Below are positions 26,301 through 36,625 of a stretch of DNA of 64,000 nucleotides, piece after piece. Source of the DNA: Amaricoccus solimangrovi. GTDB taxonomy: Bacteria > Pseudomonadota > Alphaproteobacteria > Rhodobacterales > Rhodobacteraceae. A model generated the notes under the pieces. That model had not been told where the DNA came from, did not search any database, and was given only the letters and a program-made list of their open reading frames with translations. Positions within the stretch are counted from its first letter, which is position 1, and every line of letters starts with the position of its first letter. The position numbers and the translations under genes were made by a program. The stretch spans positions 186,001 to 250,000 of the forward strand of contig NZ_VFRP01000001.1 of the NCBI RefSeq assembly GCF_006385685.1, written 5' to 3'.

Positions 26301-27113
26301 ATGATGGACAAGGCTGCGAACATCACGATCATCAAGCGGCGCAAGGTCGTCGGCGAGGAGCACCATGGCGGCGCGTGGAAGGTCGCCTACGCCGATTTCG
26401 TCACGGCGATGATGGCGTTCTTCCTGCTGATGTGGCTTCTGAACGCCACCGACGCGGGCACGCGCAAGGGGCTCGCGGACTACTTCAGCCCGACGGTGCC
26501 GATCCACCGGATCAGCGGCGGCGGCGACGGCCCGTTCGAGGGCGTGAGCATGTTCGGGCGCGAGGCGGCGGTGGTCGCGCCGGAGACGGAGCCGGGCCGG
26601 CCCGAGGCGCGGGGCGAAGGCGGTGACGCGCGAAGCCTCGCGGAGATCCGGAAGGCGCTGGCGGCGACGAGCGGCGACGCCGCGCGCGCCGATCCGCTGC
26701 TGCGCCACATCGCGACCCGCGTCACCGACGAGGGGCTCATCATCGACATCTTCGACGTGCCGGGCTCGCCGCTCTTCGACGCGCGGAGCGCGCGGCCGAA
26801 CCCGATCCTGGACCGGCTGCTCGGCATGATCGGCCGCGTGGTCGCGCGGACGCGCAACGCCGTCGCCGTGACCGGCCATCTCGCCCCCGGCGACGCGATG
26901 GGCGAGGACGGCGGCGCGGGCACCGACCCCTGGGTGCTGAGCGGGGACCGCGCCCAGGCGGCGCGCCGGCTTCTCGTCGCCGCCGGCGTCGCCGAGGACC
27001 GCCTCGCGCGGATCACCGGCAAGGCCGCCCGCGCGCCGGCGACGGACCGGCCCGACGACCCGCGCAACCGCCGGATCGAGGTCACGCTGCTGCGCGCCTT
27101 TCCGCCGCGTTAG
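26301..27113 (+). CDS. motB: Flagellar motor stator protein MotB
   Basis: An inner-membrane stator subunit, 270 residues from ATG at 26301. One N-terminal span carries the proton-channel aspartate, which with this start falls at D32 (YADFVTAMMAFFLLMWLLNA), the same number as in E. coli. The C-terminal OmpA-like peptidoglycan-binding part ends with NRRIEVTLLR. In-frame ATGs at 26265, 26292 and 26304 are alternatives; a GGGGG run just before favours 26301/26304. motA is not adjacent. It heads a hook/ring gene block in the same direction. Confidence 0.88.
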   Translation: MMDKAANITIIKRRKVVGEEHHGGAWKVAYADFVTAMMAFFLLMWLLNATDAGTRKGLADYFSPTVPIHRISGGGDGPFEGVSMFGREAAVVAPETEPGRPEARGEGGDARSLAEIRKALAATSGDAARADPLLRHIATRVTDEGLIIDIFDVPGSPLFDARSARPNPILDRLLGMIGRVVARTRNAVAVTGHLAPGDAMGEDGGAGTDPWVLSGDRAQAARRLLVAAGVAEDRLARITGKAARAPATDRPDDPRNRRIEVTLLRAFPPR

Positions 27114-27242
27114 CCCCTTCTTAAGGGCGCGCGCCCCATGGTGGCCCCGGACGGCGCCGCGCCGCGCATCTCCGAGGCTTGCCCCCGAGGGATGGCGCCC
27201 GACCCCGGCCCGGGCGATTCCCAACGGCTAGCAGGAGCATTC

Positions 27243-28568
27243 ATGGGCATTTCTTCCTCGATGAACGCGGGCGTGTCGGGGCTCAACGCGAATGCGAACA
27301 AGCTCTCCACCATCTCGGACAACATCGCGAACGCGCAGACCAACGGCTACAAGCGCGCCGACGTGGATTTCTACGCGCTGACGGTCGGATCCGGTTCGGG
27401 CGGCGGCTATTCGGCGGGCGGCGTCACCACCTCGGCCATCATCGACATCGAGGGGAAGGGCTCGATCACCGGCACGACGAACGCGACCGACATGGCGGTG
27501 GCGGGCCGCGGGCTGCTGCCGGTCACCTCGCTCGCCTCGGTCGAACCCGGCGCGGGCGTGCGCGACCTGCGGCTCACCTCGACCGGATCCTTCGCGCTCG
27601 ACGCCGACGGATACCTGACCACCTCCTCGGGCCTCGTCCTGCTCGGCTGGGCCGCGGACGGTTCCGGCAAGGTTCCGGAGGTCGCGCGCGACACGGTCGC
27701 GCCGCTGACGCCGGTGCGGGTGAACCTCGCGGGCGCCGCCTCGCAGCCGACATCGAGCATCACCCTCGGCGCGAACCTGCCCGCGACCGCGACCATGGCG
27801 GGCGCGGATGGCGCGGCCAAGACCGTGACGGTCGAGTATTTCGACAATCTCGGCACGTCCAGAAGCCTCTCGATGCAATTCACCCCGACCGTGCCGGCCT
27901 CGGGCGCCAGCAACGCCTGGACGCTCGAGATCACCGACCAGGCCACCGGCCTGCCGGCGGGCACCTACGAACTCACCTTCGGCGCCGCCTCCGGCAATGC
28001 CGGAAACCTCGCCTCCGTCGCCATGGTCTCCGCCGGCTCCGCCCCGCCTTCGACGAGCTACGACGCCGCCTCCGGCACGATGACGCTCGACCTCGGCGAC
28101 CAGACGATCGCGATGGGGCTCGGCTCGACCGACCCCGCGGGGCCGCGCTACCTGACGCAGCTTTCCTCCGGCTTCTCGACCTCGGGCATCACGAAGGACG
28201 GCAGCGCGGCGGGCACCTTCACCGGGCTCACCATCGACGAGAAGGGGATGCTGAGCGCGAACTATTCGACCGGCTTCACCCGCGTCCTCTATCAGGTGCC
28301 GGTCGCGGACGTGCCGAACCTGAACGGGCTGCGCGTACTCGGCGGCCAGACCTTCGGCGTCTCCGCCGAGAGCGGGCCGGTCTTCTTCTACGACGCGGGC
28401 TCGGGCCCCGCGGGCGCGATCGAGGGTTTCGCGCTCGAACAGTCGACCGCGGACACGGCGGCGGAACTGACCCAGCTCATCCAGACCCAGCGGGCCTATT
28501 CGTCGAATGCCAAGGTCATCCAGACCGTCGACGAGATGATGCAGGAAACCACCAACCTCAAGCGGTGA
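27243..28568 (+). CDS. flgE: Flagellar hook protein
   Basis: A 441-residue structural protein of the hook. The N-terminus has the rod/hook D0 helix (SSSMNAGVSGLNANANKLST) and the ANAQTNGYKR box. The C-terminus has the matching helix (AELTQLIQTQRAYSSNAKVI, then DEMMQETTNL). ATG at 27243 follows CTAGCAGGAGC, a good ribosome site. An in-frame ATG at 27138 would add an unrelated Pro-rich stretch. It is exported through the flagellar type III apparatus and joins the FlgKL hook-filament junction encoded next. Confidence 0.93.
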   Translation: MGISSSMNAGVSGLNANANKLSTISDNIANAQTNGYKRADVDFYALTVGSGSGGGYSAGGVTTSAIIDIEGKGSITGTTNATDMAVAGRGLLPVTSLASVEPGAGVRDLRLTSTGSFALDADGYLTTSSGLVLLGWAADGSGKVPEVARDTVAPLTPVRVNLAGAASQPTSSITLGANLPATATMAGADGAAKTVTVEYFDNLGTSRSLSMQFTPTVPASGASNAWTLEITDQATGLPAGTYELTFGAASGNAGNLASVAMVSAGSAPPSTSYDAASGTMTLDLGDQTIAMGLGSTDPAGPRYLTQLSSGFSTSGITKDGSAAGTFTGLTIDEKGMLSANYSTGFTRVLYQVPVADVPNLNGLRVLGGQTFGVSAESGPVFFYDAGSGPAGAIEGFALEQSTADTAAELTQLIQTQRAYSSNAKVIQTVDEMMQETTNLKR

Positions 28569-28590
28569 CCGCCCAGGAGAAGGCCCGGCC

Positions 28591-30057
28591 ATGAGCATAT
28601 CCAGTGCGCTGAACAACGCCGCCTCCGGTCTGCGCGCGGCGTCGAAACTCGCGGGCACGATCTCGGGCAATGTCTCGAACGCGCTCACGGCGGGCTACGC
28701 GGCCCGCGCGACCGAACTCTCCTCGCTCTCCGCCGGCGGGCTCGGCTCCGGCGTGCGGGTCGTCGCGACGACGCGGGCGGAGAACGCCTATCTCACCTCG
28801 GAGCGGCGGCTCGCCCAGGCGTCGGCGGCGGCGAGCGGCGCGCGCTCGGACGCCGAGGCGCGGCTCGTCGCGGCGATGGGCGAGGCGGGCGCGCGCGGAT
28901 CGCTCTCGGCGAGCGCCACCGCGCTCGAGACCGCGCTCATGTCCGCGAGCGCCTCGCCGCAGTCGACCACGCTCCTCACCGCCGCCGCGGACGCGGCGCG
29001 GACACTCGCGGGATCGCTCGCCGCGGCGGCCGCCGAGGCGGCGGAGACGCGTACCGAGGCGGACAGCGGGATCGCCCGGCAGGTGGCGGCGCTGAACGAG
29101 ACGCTCCACCGCGTCGAGGATCTCAACGGCCGGATCACCAGCCTCTCGCTCCAGGGCGTCGACACGCTCTCGCTTCAGGACCAGCGCGCGACGCTGATCG
29201 ACCGGATCTCCACCATCGTCCCGGTCAGGACGGTCAACCGCGAGAACGGCGCGGTCGCGATCCATACCCAGGGCGGGGCCACGCTGCTCGACGGGGTGGT
29301 CTGGGAACTGGGCTTCACGCCCACGCCGAACGGCGTGACCGCGGAGATGACGCTCGGGAACGGCGCGCTCTCCGGGCTCAGCCAGAAACAGGGCACGGCC
29401 ATCGTCGGCCTCGCGGCCGGCACCGGAAGCGGCGCGCTCGATGGCGGCTCCCTCGGCGCGCTCTTCGAGGTACGCGACACGATCGTGCCCGGCTTCACGG
29501 GCGAGCTTGACCTCTACGCCGCCGATCTGATGTCCCGCTTCCGCGATCTCGCCCCGGCGGGCGCGCTCGACGCGGGCGGGGAGGGGCTCTTCGTCGATGC
29601 GACCGGCGCGGGCGGAACAGCGGGGCTCGCGGGACGGATCGCGCTCAACGCGGCCGTCGATCCCGACCGGGGCGGCGCGGTCTACCGGCTCCGCGACGGG
29701 CTCGCCGCCGCCAGCCCCGGGGTCGAGGGAAACGGGAGCCTTCTCCAGGCGCTCGCCGATGCGATGGCGGCGGCCCGCGAACCCGCCGGCTTCGTCTCGC
29801 AGACCGCGAAGGCCGGTTCCGCCACGATGGCCTCCGAGATCTCGGCCTGGTTCCTCGGCCGTTCGGCCCGCACCGACGACGACCTCGCCTTCCAGACCGC
29901 GCGCGCGGATACGCTCGCCGAGGAGGAGTTGAACGCGGTCGGCGTCGACAGCGACGGCCAGCTCCAGTTCCTCACCGTCGTGGAGCAGGCCTACGCCGCC
30001 AATGCCAGGGTCCTGTCGGTGATCGACGACCTGATGCGAACCCTCCTGGAGATCTAG
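28591..30057 (+). CDS. flgK: Flagellar hook-associated protein 1
   Basis: A 488-residue junction protein between hook and filament. The N-terminal helix ALNNAASGLRAASKLAGTIS and its NVSNALTAGYAAR box, with the C-terminal EQAYAANARVLSVIDDL, are the two D0 segments of FlgK. Length is within the usual range. It follows flgE by 22 bases and precedes flgL by 4, so the three are cotranscribed. Confidence 0.92.
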   Translation: MSISSALNNAASGLRAASKLAGTISGNVSNALTAGYAARATELSSLSAGGLGSGVRVVATTRAENAYLTSERRLAQASAAASGARSDAEARLVAAMGEAGARGSLSASATALETALMSASASPQSTTLLTAAADAARTLAGSLAAAAAEAAETRTEADSGIARQVAALNETLHRVEDLNGRITSLSLQGVDTLSLQDQRATLIDRISTIVPVRTVNRENGAVAIHTQGGATLLDGVVWELGFTPTPNGVTAEMTLGNGALSGLSQKQGTAIVGLAAGTGSGALDGGSLGALFEVRDTIVPGFTGELDLYAADLMSRFRDLAPAGALDAGGEGLFVDATGAGGTAGLAGRIALNAAVDPDRGGAVYRLRDGLAAASPGVEGNGSLLQALADAMAAAREPAGFVSQTAKAGSATMASEISAWFLGRSARTDDDLAFQTARADTLAEEELNAVGVDSDGQLQFLTVVEQAYAANARVLSVIDDLMRTLLEI

Positions 30058-30061
30058 GACG

Positions 30062-31069
30062 ATGAAAGTGACGGGAAGTTCGGATCTGGGCCGCCTCGCC
30101 GGGCTGAGGCGCGCCGCGGCGGAGACGCGCGCGGGGCTCGACCGGGCCGCGACGGAAATGACCACGGGCGAGAATACCAGCCGCTACGACGCGACCTCCG
30201 GCAACATCACCCGGATCTTCGCGATCGAGCGCGAACTCGACCGCAACGCGGTCTTCGCCGGCACGATCGCGCTCACCACCGTGCGCGTCGACACGGCGCA
30301 GAACGTGCTCGGCCTGATCCTCTCGCCGCTCCAGAGCCTTTCGAGCGACCTGCCGAGCGCGGTCAGCATCGGCGACGTTTCCTCGAGCCTCGTGCATGCG
30401 CGGGCCGCGCGGAACGCCTTCGCCGATACGGTGAACGCGCTCAACACCCAGACGGGCGGGCTCTCGCTCTTCGCCGGCGCCGCGACCGACTCCCCCGCGC
30501 TCGCCTCCGCCGAGACGATCCTCGGCGAACTCGACGGGCTCGCGACCTCGGCCGGCACGGCGGCGGAGGCGATCGCGGCGATCGACGCCTATTTCACCGC
30601 GCCGGACGGCGGTTTCTTTACCCGCGGCTATCTCGGCTCCACCGACGACCTCGCCGCGGTCGACATCGGCGCGGGGCGGCGCCTCGACTACGCGCCGCGG
30701 GCCGACGCGGCCGAACTCGTCGACGCGCTCCGGAGCGAGGCGCTCGCCGCCGTGGTCGCGGGCGGCGCCTTCGCGGGGGACGAGGCGGCGCGCATGACGC
30801 TGCTCGGCGCCGCCGGGACGGCGATGCTCGGCGCGAAGGAGGGGATCCTCGACCTGCGCTCGGCCGTCGGCGTCACCCAGGAGGCGCTGGAGAATGCGAA
30901 GGCGGCGCGCACCGCGGAGAAGGACACGCTCGATCTGGCGCGGAACGCGATCATGACCGTCGATCCGACCGAGGCGGCGGCGACGTATCAGGCGCTCGAG
31001 ACGCAGCTTCAGGCGATCTACACCGTCACCGCGCGTCTGGGCGAACTGTCCTACGTCAGGTACATGTAG
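30062..31069 (+). CDS. flgL: Flagellar hook-associated protein 3 (FlgL-like)
   Basis: A 335-residue flagellin-related protein. N-terminal residues include GLDRAATEMTTGENTSRYDA and IFAIERELDRN. The C-terminus (EAAATYQALETQLQAIYTVT) is the closing helix of the flagellin family. Flagellin itself is excluded by the context and short length, and because it follows flgK by 4 bases. It links FlgK to the filament. Confidence 0.88.
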   Translation: MKVTGSSDLGRLAGLRRAAAETRAGLDRAATEMTTGENTSRYDATSGNITRIFAIERELDRNAVFAGTIALTTVRVDTAQNVLGLILSPLQSLSSDLPSAVSIGDVSSSLVHARAARNAFADTVNALNTQTGGLSLFAGAATDSPALASAETILGELDGLATSAGTAAEAIAAIDAYFTAPDGGFFTRGYLGSTDDLAAVDIGAGRRLDYAPRADAAELVDALRSEALAAVVAGGAFAGDEAARMTLLGAAGTAMLGAKEGILDLRSAVGVTQEALENAKAARTAEKDTLDLARNAIMTVDPTEAAATYQALETQLQAIYTVTARLGELSYVRYM

Positions 31070-31077
31070 GCCCGCGC

Positions 31078-32202
31078 ATGCGTCACCTGTTCTTCGCGGG
31101 CAGAATGCTCGCAACCTGCGCGGTCCTGCTCTGGATCTTCGGCGCGCCGGCCCCGGCCTCGCCCGCGCGGATCAAGGATCTCGTCGATATCGACGGGGTG
31201 CGCGGCAACGACCTGCTCGGCTACGGGCTCGTGGTCGGGCTCGACAACACCGGCGACTCGCTCCGGAACTCGCCCTTCACCGAGGATGCGATCGTCAACC
31301 TGCTGGAGCGGCTCGGCGTCAACGTGACGGGCGAGCAGATCCGCGCCCGCAACGTCGCGGCCGTGCTCGTCACCGCCGCGCTGCCGCCCTTCGCCCGCGC
31401 GGGCAGCCAGATCGACGTCACCGTCTCCGCGATCGGCGACGCGTCGAGCCTGCTCGGCGGCACGCTGGTGATGACGCCCCTGAACGCCGCCGACGGCCAG
31501 ATCTACGCGGTGGCGCAGGGCTCGATCATCGCGGGCGGCGTCAGCGCGGAGGGGCAGGCGGCGAAGGTGACGCAGGGTGTGCCGACCGCGGGGCTCATCC
31601 CCTCGGGCGCGCGGGTCGAGCGCGAGGTGGCTTTCGATTTCTCCACCGTCCGCGATTTCCGGCTCGCGCTGCGCGACCCCGATTTCACCACGGCGGCGCG
31701 GATCGCCGCCGCGATCAACCGCGACGTCGGTGCCCGGATCGCACAGATGCTCGATTCCGGCACCGTCCGGCTCGATCTCGCGCGCGCGGGAATCGACACG
31801 CCGGCGCTCCTGATGGCCCAGATCGAGAATATCGAGGTGCAGACATCGACCCGGGCGCGGGTGGTCGTCGACCAGCGGTCCGGCACGATCATTCTCGGCT
31901 CGGATGTGCGGATCAGCCGCGTCGCGGTCACCCAGGGCAACCTGACGCTCCGCGTCGAGGAGGCGCCGATGGTGGTCCAACCCAATCCCTTCGCCGAGGG
32001 CGCGACCGTCGTCATCCCCCGCACCACGGCGGAGATCGCCCAGCAGCCCGGCAACGGCCTCGCCATCGTCGACAATTCCGTCGCGCTGCCCGATCTCGTC
32101 GCCGGGCTGAACGCGCTCGGCGTCTCGGCGCGCGACATGATCGACATCCTGAAGTCGATCAAGGCCGCCGGCGCCCTCCACGCCGAATTCATCGTCCAGT
32201 AG
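31078..32202 (+). CDS. flgI: Flagellar P-ring protein
   Basis: A 374-residue periplasmic protein forming the bushing around the rod in the peptidoglycan layer. It has a signal peptide (about residues 1-28), then ARIKDLVDIDGVRGNDLLGY and the family core GLDNTGDSLRNSPFT, with LVTAALPPFARAGSQIDVTV. It ends LKAAGALHAEFIVQ-like (KSIKAAGALHAEF). The TAG stop is part of the GTAG foot of a REP element, so the coding end coincides with the start of a repeat cluster. It is the last gene of the block. Confidence 0.95.
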   Translation: MRHLFFAGRMLATCAVLLWIFGAPAPASPARIKDLVDIDGVRGNDLLGYGLVVGLDNTGDSLRNSPFTEDAIVNLLERLGVNVTGEQIRARNVAAVLVTAALPPFARAGSQIDVTVSAIGDASSLLGGTLVMTPLNAADGQIYAVAQGSIIAGGVSAEGQAAKVTQGVPTAGLIPSGARVEREVAFDFSTVRDFRLALRDPDFTTAARIAAAINRDVGARIAQMLDSGTVRLDLARAGIDTPALLMAQIENIEVQTSTRARVVVDQRSGTIILGSDVRISRVAVTQGNLTLRVEEAPMVVQPNPFAEGATVVIPRTTAEIAQQPGNGLAIVDNSVALPDLVAGLNALGVSARDMIDILKSIKAAGALHAEFIVQ

Positions 32203-32225
32203 GGCGGACCTCGGTCCGCCTTTCC
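32199..32225 (+). repeat. REP palindrome 1 of 3 behind flgI
   Basis: Foot GTAG (32199-32202, containing the flgI stop), then GGCGGAC and GTCCGCC around CTCG, followed by TTTCC. It matches the copy at 32234 almost base for base. Confidence 0.85.
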
Positions 32226-32233
32226 CGACCCGC

Positions 32234-32260
32234 GTAGGGCGGACCTCGGTCCGCCTTTCC
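32234..32260 (+). repeat. REP palindrome 2 of 3 behind flgI
   Basis: Foot GTAG, then GGCGGAC, CTCG, GTCCGCC and TTTCC. It is a direct repeat of the copy at 32199-32225, spaced 35 bases start to start. Confidence 0.85.
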
Positions 32261-32270
32261 GGCGCCTGAA

Positions 32271-32296
32271 GGAAGGCGGACAGATGTCCGCCCTAC
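32271..32296 (-). repeat. REP palindrome 3 of 3 (inverted)
   Basis: GGAAGGCGGAC and GTCCGCCCTAC in inverted orientation around AGAT. It is the same version as the copy between nirB and nirD at 3312-3334. It overlaps the last four bases of the convergent UPF0303 gene (stop at 32293). The three copies can fold into stems that terminate transcription from both sides. Confidence 0.85.
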
Positions 32297-32777
32297 GGGA
32301 GCTGGATCTCGTCGAGGGGGAGGCCGATCATCTCGGCCAGCACCTCGACGATGAGCTTGTGGTCCTCCCGCTGGGGCAGGCCGGAGACGATCACCGCGCC
32401 GACGCAGAGCCCGCTCATCAGGAAGATCGGAAAGCCGCCCCCCGCCGTCGCGTAGTCGCGCGGGTCGAGGCCCAGGCGCTGGTGGATCGTGCCTTCCTCC
32501 GAGGGCGACAGGCCGACGCGGTAGCTGCTGCGCTCGAGCAGCGCGACCGTGTTCGCCTTGCGCCGGGCCCAGTCGGCGTTCTCGGGCGTCGTCCCCGGCA
32601 TCGCGCTCAGGAAGACCGTCCGCCCGCCGAGCCTGACCTCGATCAGCACGGCGGCCTCGCGCGCCTCCGCGAGCGCGCGAAGCCGGGTGCCGAGTTCCCA
32701 GGCGGTGCCGAGGTCGAAGCTCTCGAACCGCAGCCGCAGTTCCTGCGCCTCGATGATATCGGTGTCGCCCGGTGCTT

Positions 32778-32781
<4 letters not shown>
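32293..32781 (-). CDS. UPF0303 / HbpS-like heme-binding-fold protein
   Basis: A 162-residue cytoplasmic protein matching the UPF0303 pattern: RFESFDLGTAWELGTRLRAL, LFLSAMPGTTPEN-like (here VFLSAMPGTTPENADWARRK), a RSSYRVGL segment, and GGGFPIFLMSGLCVGAVIVSG with PQREDHKL. The fold is that of GlcG/HbpS proteins; members have been linked to heme or small-molecule binding, but no firm function is established. Its start overlaps the yejF stop by four bases, so it is the last cistron of the yej operon and translated by coupling. Confidence 0.85.
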
Positions 32782-34438
<1,657 letters not shown>

Positions 34439-34442
<4 letters not shown>

Positions 34443-35551
34443 TTGAACGTCTTCCGGGGGTCGAACGCGTCGCGCACGCCTTCGAAGATGAAGACGAGCA
34501 GCGACAGCATGATGGCGAAGGTGAAGAAGGCGGTGAAGCCGAGCCAGGGCGCGTTCAGCCGGTTCTTGCCCTGGAGCGCGAGTTCGCCCAGCGAGGGATA
34601 GGAGGCGGGCAGGCCGAGCCCGAGGAAGTCGAGCGCGGCGAGCCCGCCGATCGCGCCGGTGATGATGAAGGGCAGCAGCGTCAGCGTCGCTACCATCGCG
34701 TTCGGGAGCAGGTGGCGGAACATGATCGTCACGTCGCCCACCCCGAGCGCGCGGGCGGCGCGCACGTATTCGAAGTTGCGCGCGCGCAGGAATTCCGCGC
34801 GCACCACATGGACGAGGCTCGTCCAGCTGAAGAAGGCGATCAGCAGCGTCAGCAGCCAGAAGCTCATCGTGAACATCGCCGAGAGGATGATGATGATGTA
34901 GAGGCTCGGCATGTTCTGCCAGATCTCCACCAGCCGCTGGGCGGTGAGGTCGATCCAGCCGCCGAAATAGCCCTGCGTCGCCCCGGCGGCGATGCCGATC
35001 GCGCTCGAGATCACCGCGACGACGAGTGCGAAGAGGACCGAGATCCGGAAGCCGTAGATCACCCGCGCCACCACGTCGCGCGTCTGGTCGTCGGTGCCGA
35101 GCCAGTGGACGCGGTCCGGCGCGGAGGGGGCGGAGGCGACGTCGTAGTTGATCGTGTCGTAGCTGAACGGGATCGGCGGCCAGAGCATCCAGCCCGGCGC
35201 CGCGACCGGCGTCCCGTCGACGGCGCCGGTCTCCGCGGCTTGGCGGTAGACGCCCTCGGGATCGTCGAGACAGGCCTCGAGCCCGCCGGTCCGGATCAGG
35301 CAGCGCACCTCGGGCGAGTGGTATTCCGCCTCGGTCTCGAATTCCCCGCCGAAATCCGCCTCCGAATAGAAGGAGAGGACCGGGAAGCGGAACTCGTCCT
35401 GGTAGCGGACGACGAGCGGCTTGTCGTTCGCGACGAATTCGGCGCAGAGCGTCACGAGGAAGATGACGAGGAAGATCCGGAACGACCAGAGGGCGCGGCG
35501 GTTCGCCCTGAAATTCGCGAGCCGGCGGCGCTGGAGGGGGTTGAGCTTCAT
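34439..35551 (-). CDS. yejE: YejE: permease of the oligopeptide ABC importer
   Basis: A 370-residue permease. It has the YejE-specific N-terminal span followed by a long periplasmic loop (LVVRYQDEFRFPVLSFY, then YHSPEVRCLI) before the conserved HWLGTDDQTRDVVARVIYG and the EAA loop (RAARALGVGDVTIMFRHLLP). The extended loop separates YejE from DppC-class permeases. It starts one base before the yejB end on the minus strand and overlaps yejF by four. Confidence 0.94.
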
Positions 35552-36624
35552 CAGGTTTCGCGGCTCTCGAAGTCGATCCGGGGATCGACCCAGACATAGG
35601 TGAGGTCGGAGAGGAGCCCGACGACGAGGCCGAGCAGGCCGAAGACGTAGAGCGTGCCGAAGACCACCGGGTAGTCGCGCTGGATCGCGCTCTCGTAGGC
35701 GAGCCGTCCGAGCCCGTCGAGCGAGAAGATCGTCTCGATGATCAGGCTGCCGCCGAAGAAGACGCTGATGAAGATCGCCGGGAAGCCCGCGATCACGATC
35801 AGCATCGCGTTGCGGAACACATGGTCGTAGAGCACGCGGCCCTCGGTCAGCCCCTTGGCGCGGGCGGTGATCACGTACTGCTTCTTGATCTCGTCGAGGA
35901 AGGAATTCTTCGTCAGCAGCGTCATCGTCGCGAAGGCGCCGATGGTCGAGGCGGTGACCGGCAGCACGATGTGCCAGAGATAGTCGAGCGCCTTGCCGAT
36001 CAGGCTGAGATCGCTCCAGTCGTCGGAGGTGAGCCCGCGGAGCGGGAAGATCCGCCAGTAGGATCCGCCGGCGAAGAGGACGAGCAGCATGATCGCGAAG
36101 AGAAAGCTTGGGATCGCGTAGGCGACGATGATCGTCGCCGAGGTCCAGGTGTCGAAGGTCGAGCCGTCCCGCATCGCCTTGCGGATGCCGAGCGGGATCG
36201 AGATCAGGTAGGCGAGCAGCGTCGACCAGAGCCCCAGCGTGATCGAGACCGGCATCTTCTCGAGGATGAGGTCGAGCACCGAGATCGAGCGGAAATAGCT
36301 CTGGCCGAGATCGAATGTCAGGTAGTTCCGGAGCATGAGCAGGAAGCGCGTCAGCGGCGGCTTGTCGAAGCCGAACTGCTTCTCGAGCCCGGCGATGAAC
36401 TCGGGCGGCAGGCCCTTCGCGCCGTGATAGCCGCTGTCGTCGCCGGTGCCCCCGCCGCCGCCGCCGATCCGGCCGGGCTGGTTCGCCGCGTCGTCCTGGA
36501 CCTGGGCGATGATCTGTTCGATCGGTCCGCCCGGCATGAACTGCGTGAGCGCGAAATTGACGAGCAGGATGCCGACGAGCGTCGGGATCATCAGCGCGAC
36601 GCGGCGGAGGATATAGGCGCCCAT
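35551..36624 (-). CDS. yejB: YejB: permease of the oligopeptide ABC importer
   Basis: A 357-residue permease of the DppB class with the YejB-specific periplasmic insertion. That insertion is a Gly/Asp-rich stretch after [20 protein letters not shown], then [20 protein letters not shown]. It also has the [20 protein letters not shown] contact loop and six spans. It lies one base after the yejA stop and overlaps the yejE start by one base. Confidence 0.94.
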   Translation of the reverse strand: MGAYILRRVALMIPTLVGILLVNFALTQFMPGGPIEQIIAQVQDDAANQPGRIGGGGGGTGDDSGYHGAKGLPPEFIAGLEKQFGFDKPPLTRFLLMLRNYLTFDLGQSYFRSISVLDLILEKMPVSITLGLWSTLLAYLISIPLGIRKAMRDGSTFDTWTSATIIVAYAIPSFLFAIMLLVLFAGGSYWRIFPLRGLTSDDWSDLSLIGKALDYLWHIVLPVTASTIGAFATMTLLTKNSFLDEIKKQYVITARAKGLTEGRVLYDHVFRNAMLIVIAGFPAIFISVFFGGSLIIETIFSLDGLGRLAYESAIQRDYPVVFGTLYVFGLLGLVVGLLSDLTYVWVDPRIDFESRET

Positions 36625-36625
36625 C

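Noticed and set aside
27114-27130. CCCTT-CTT-AAGGG inverted repeat before flgE considered as a terminator of motB
   Set aside because: The stem is only five base pairs without a T-run, and the following genes are in the same operon direction.
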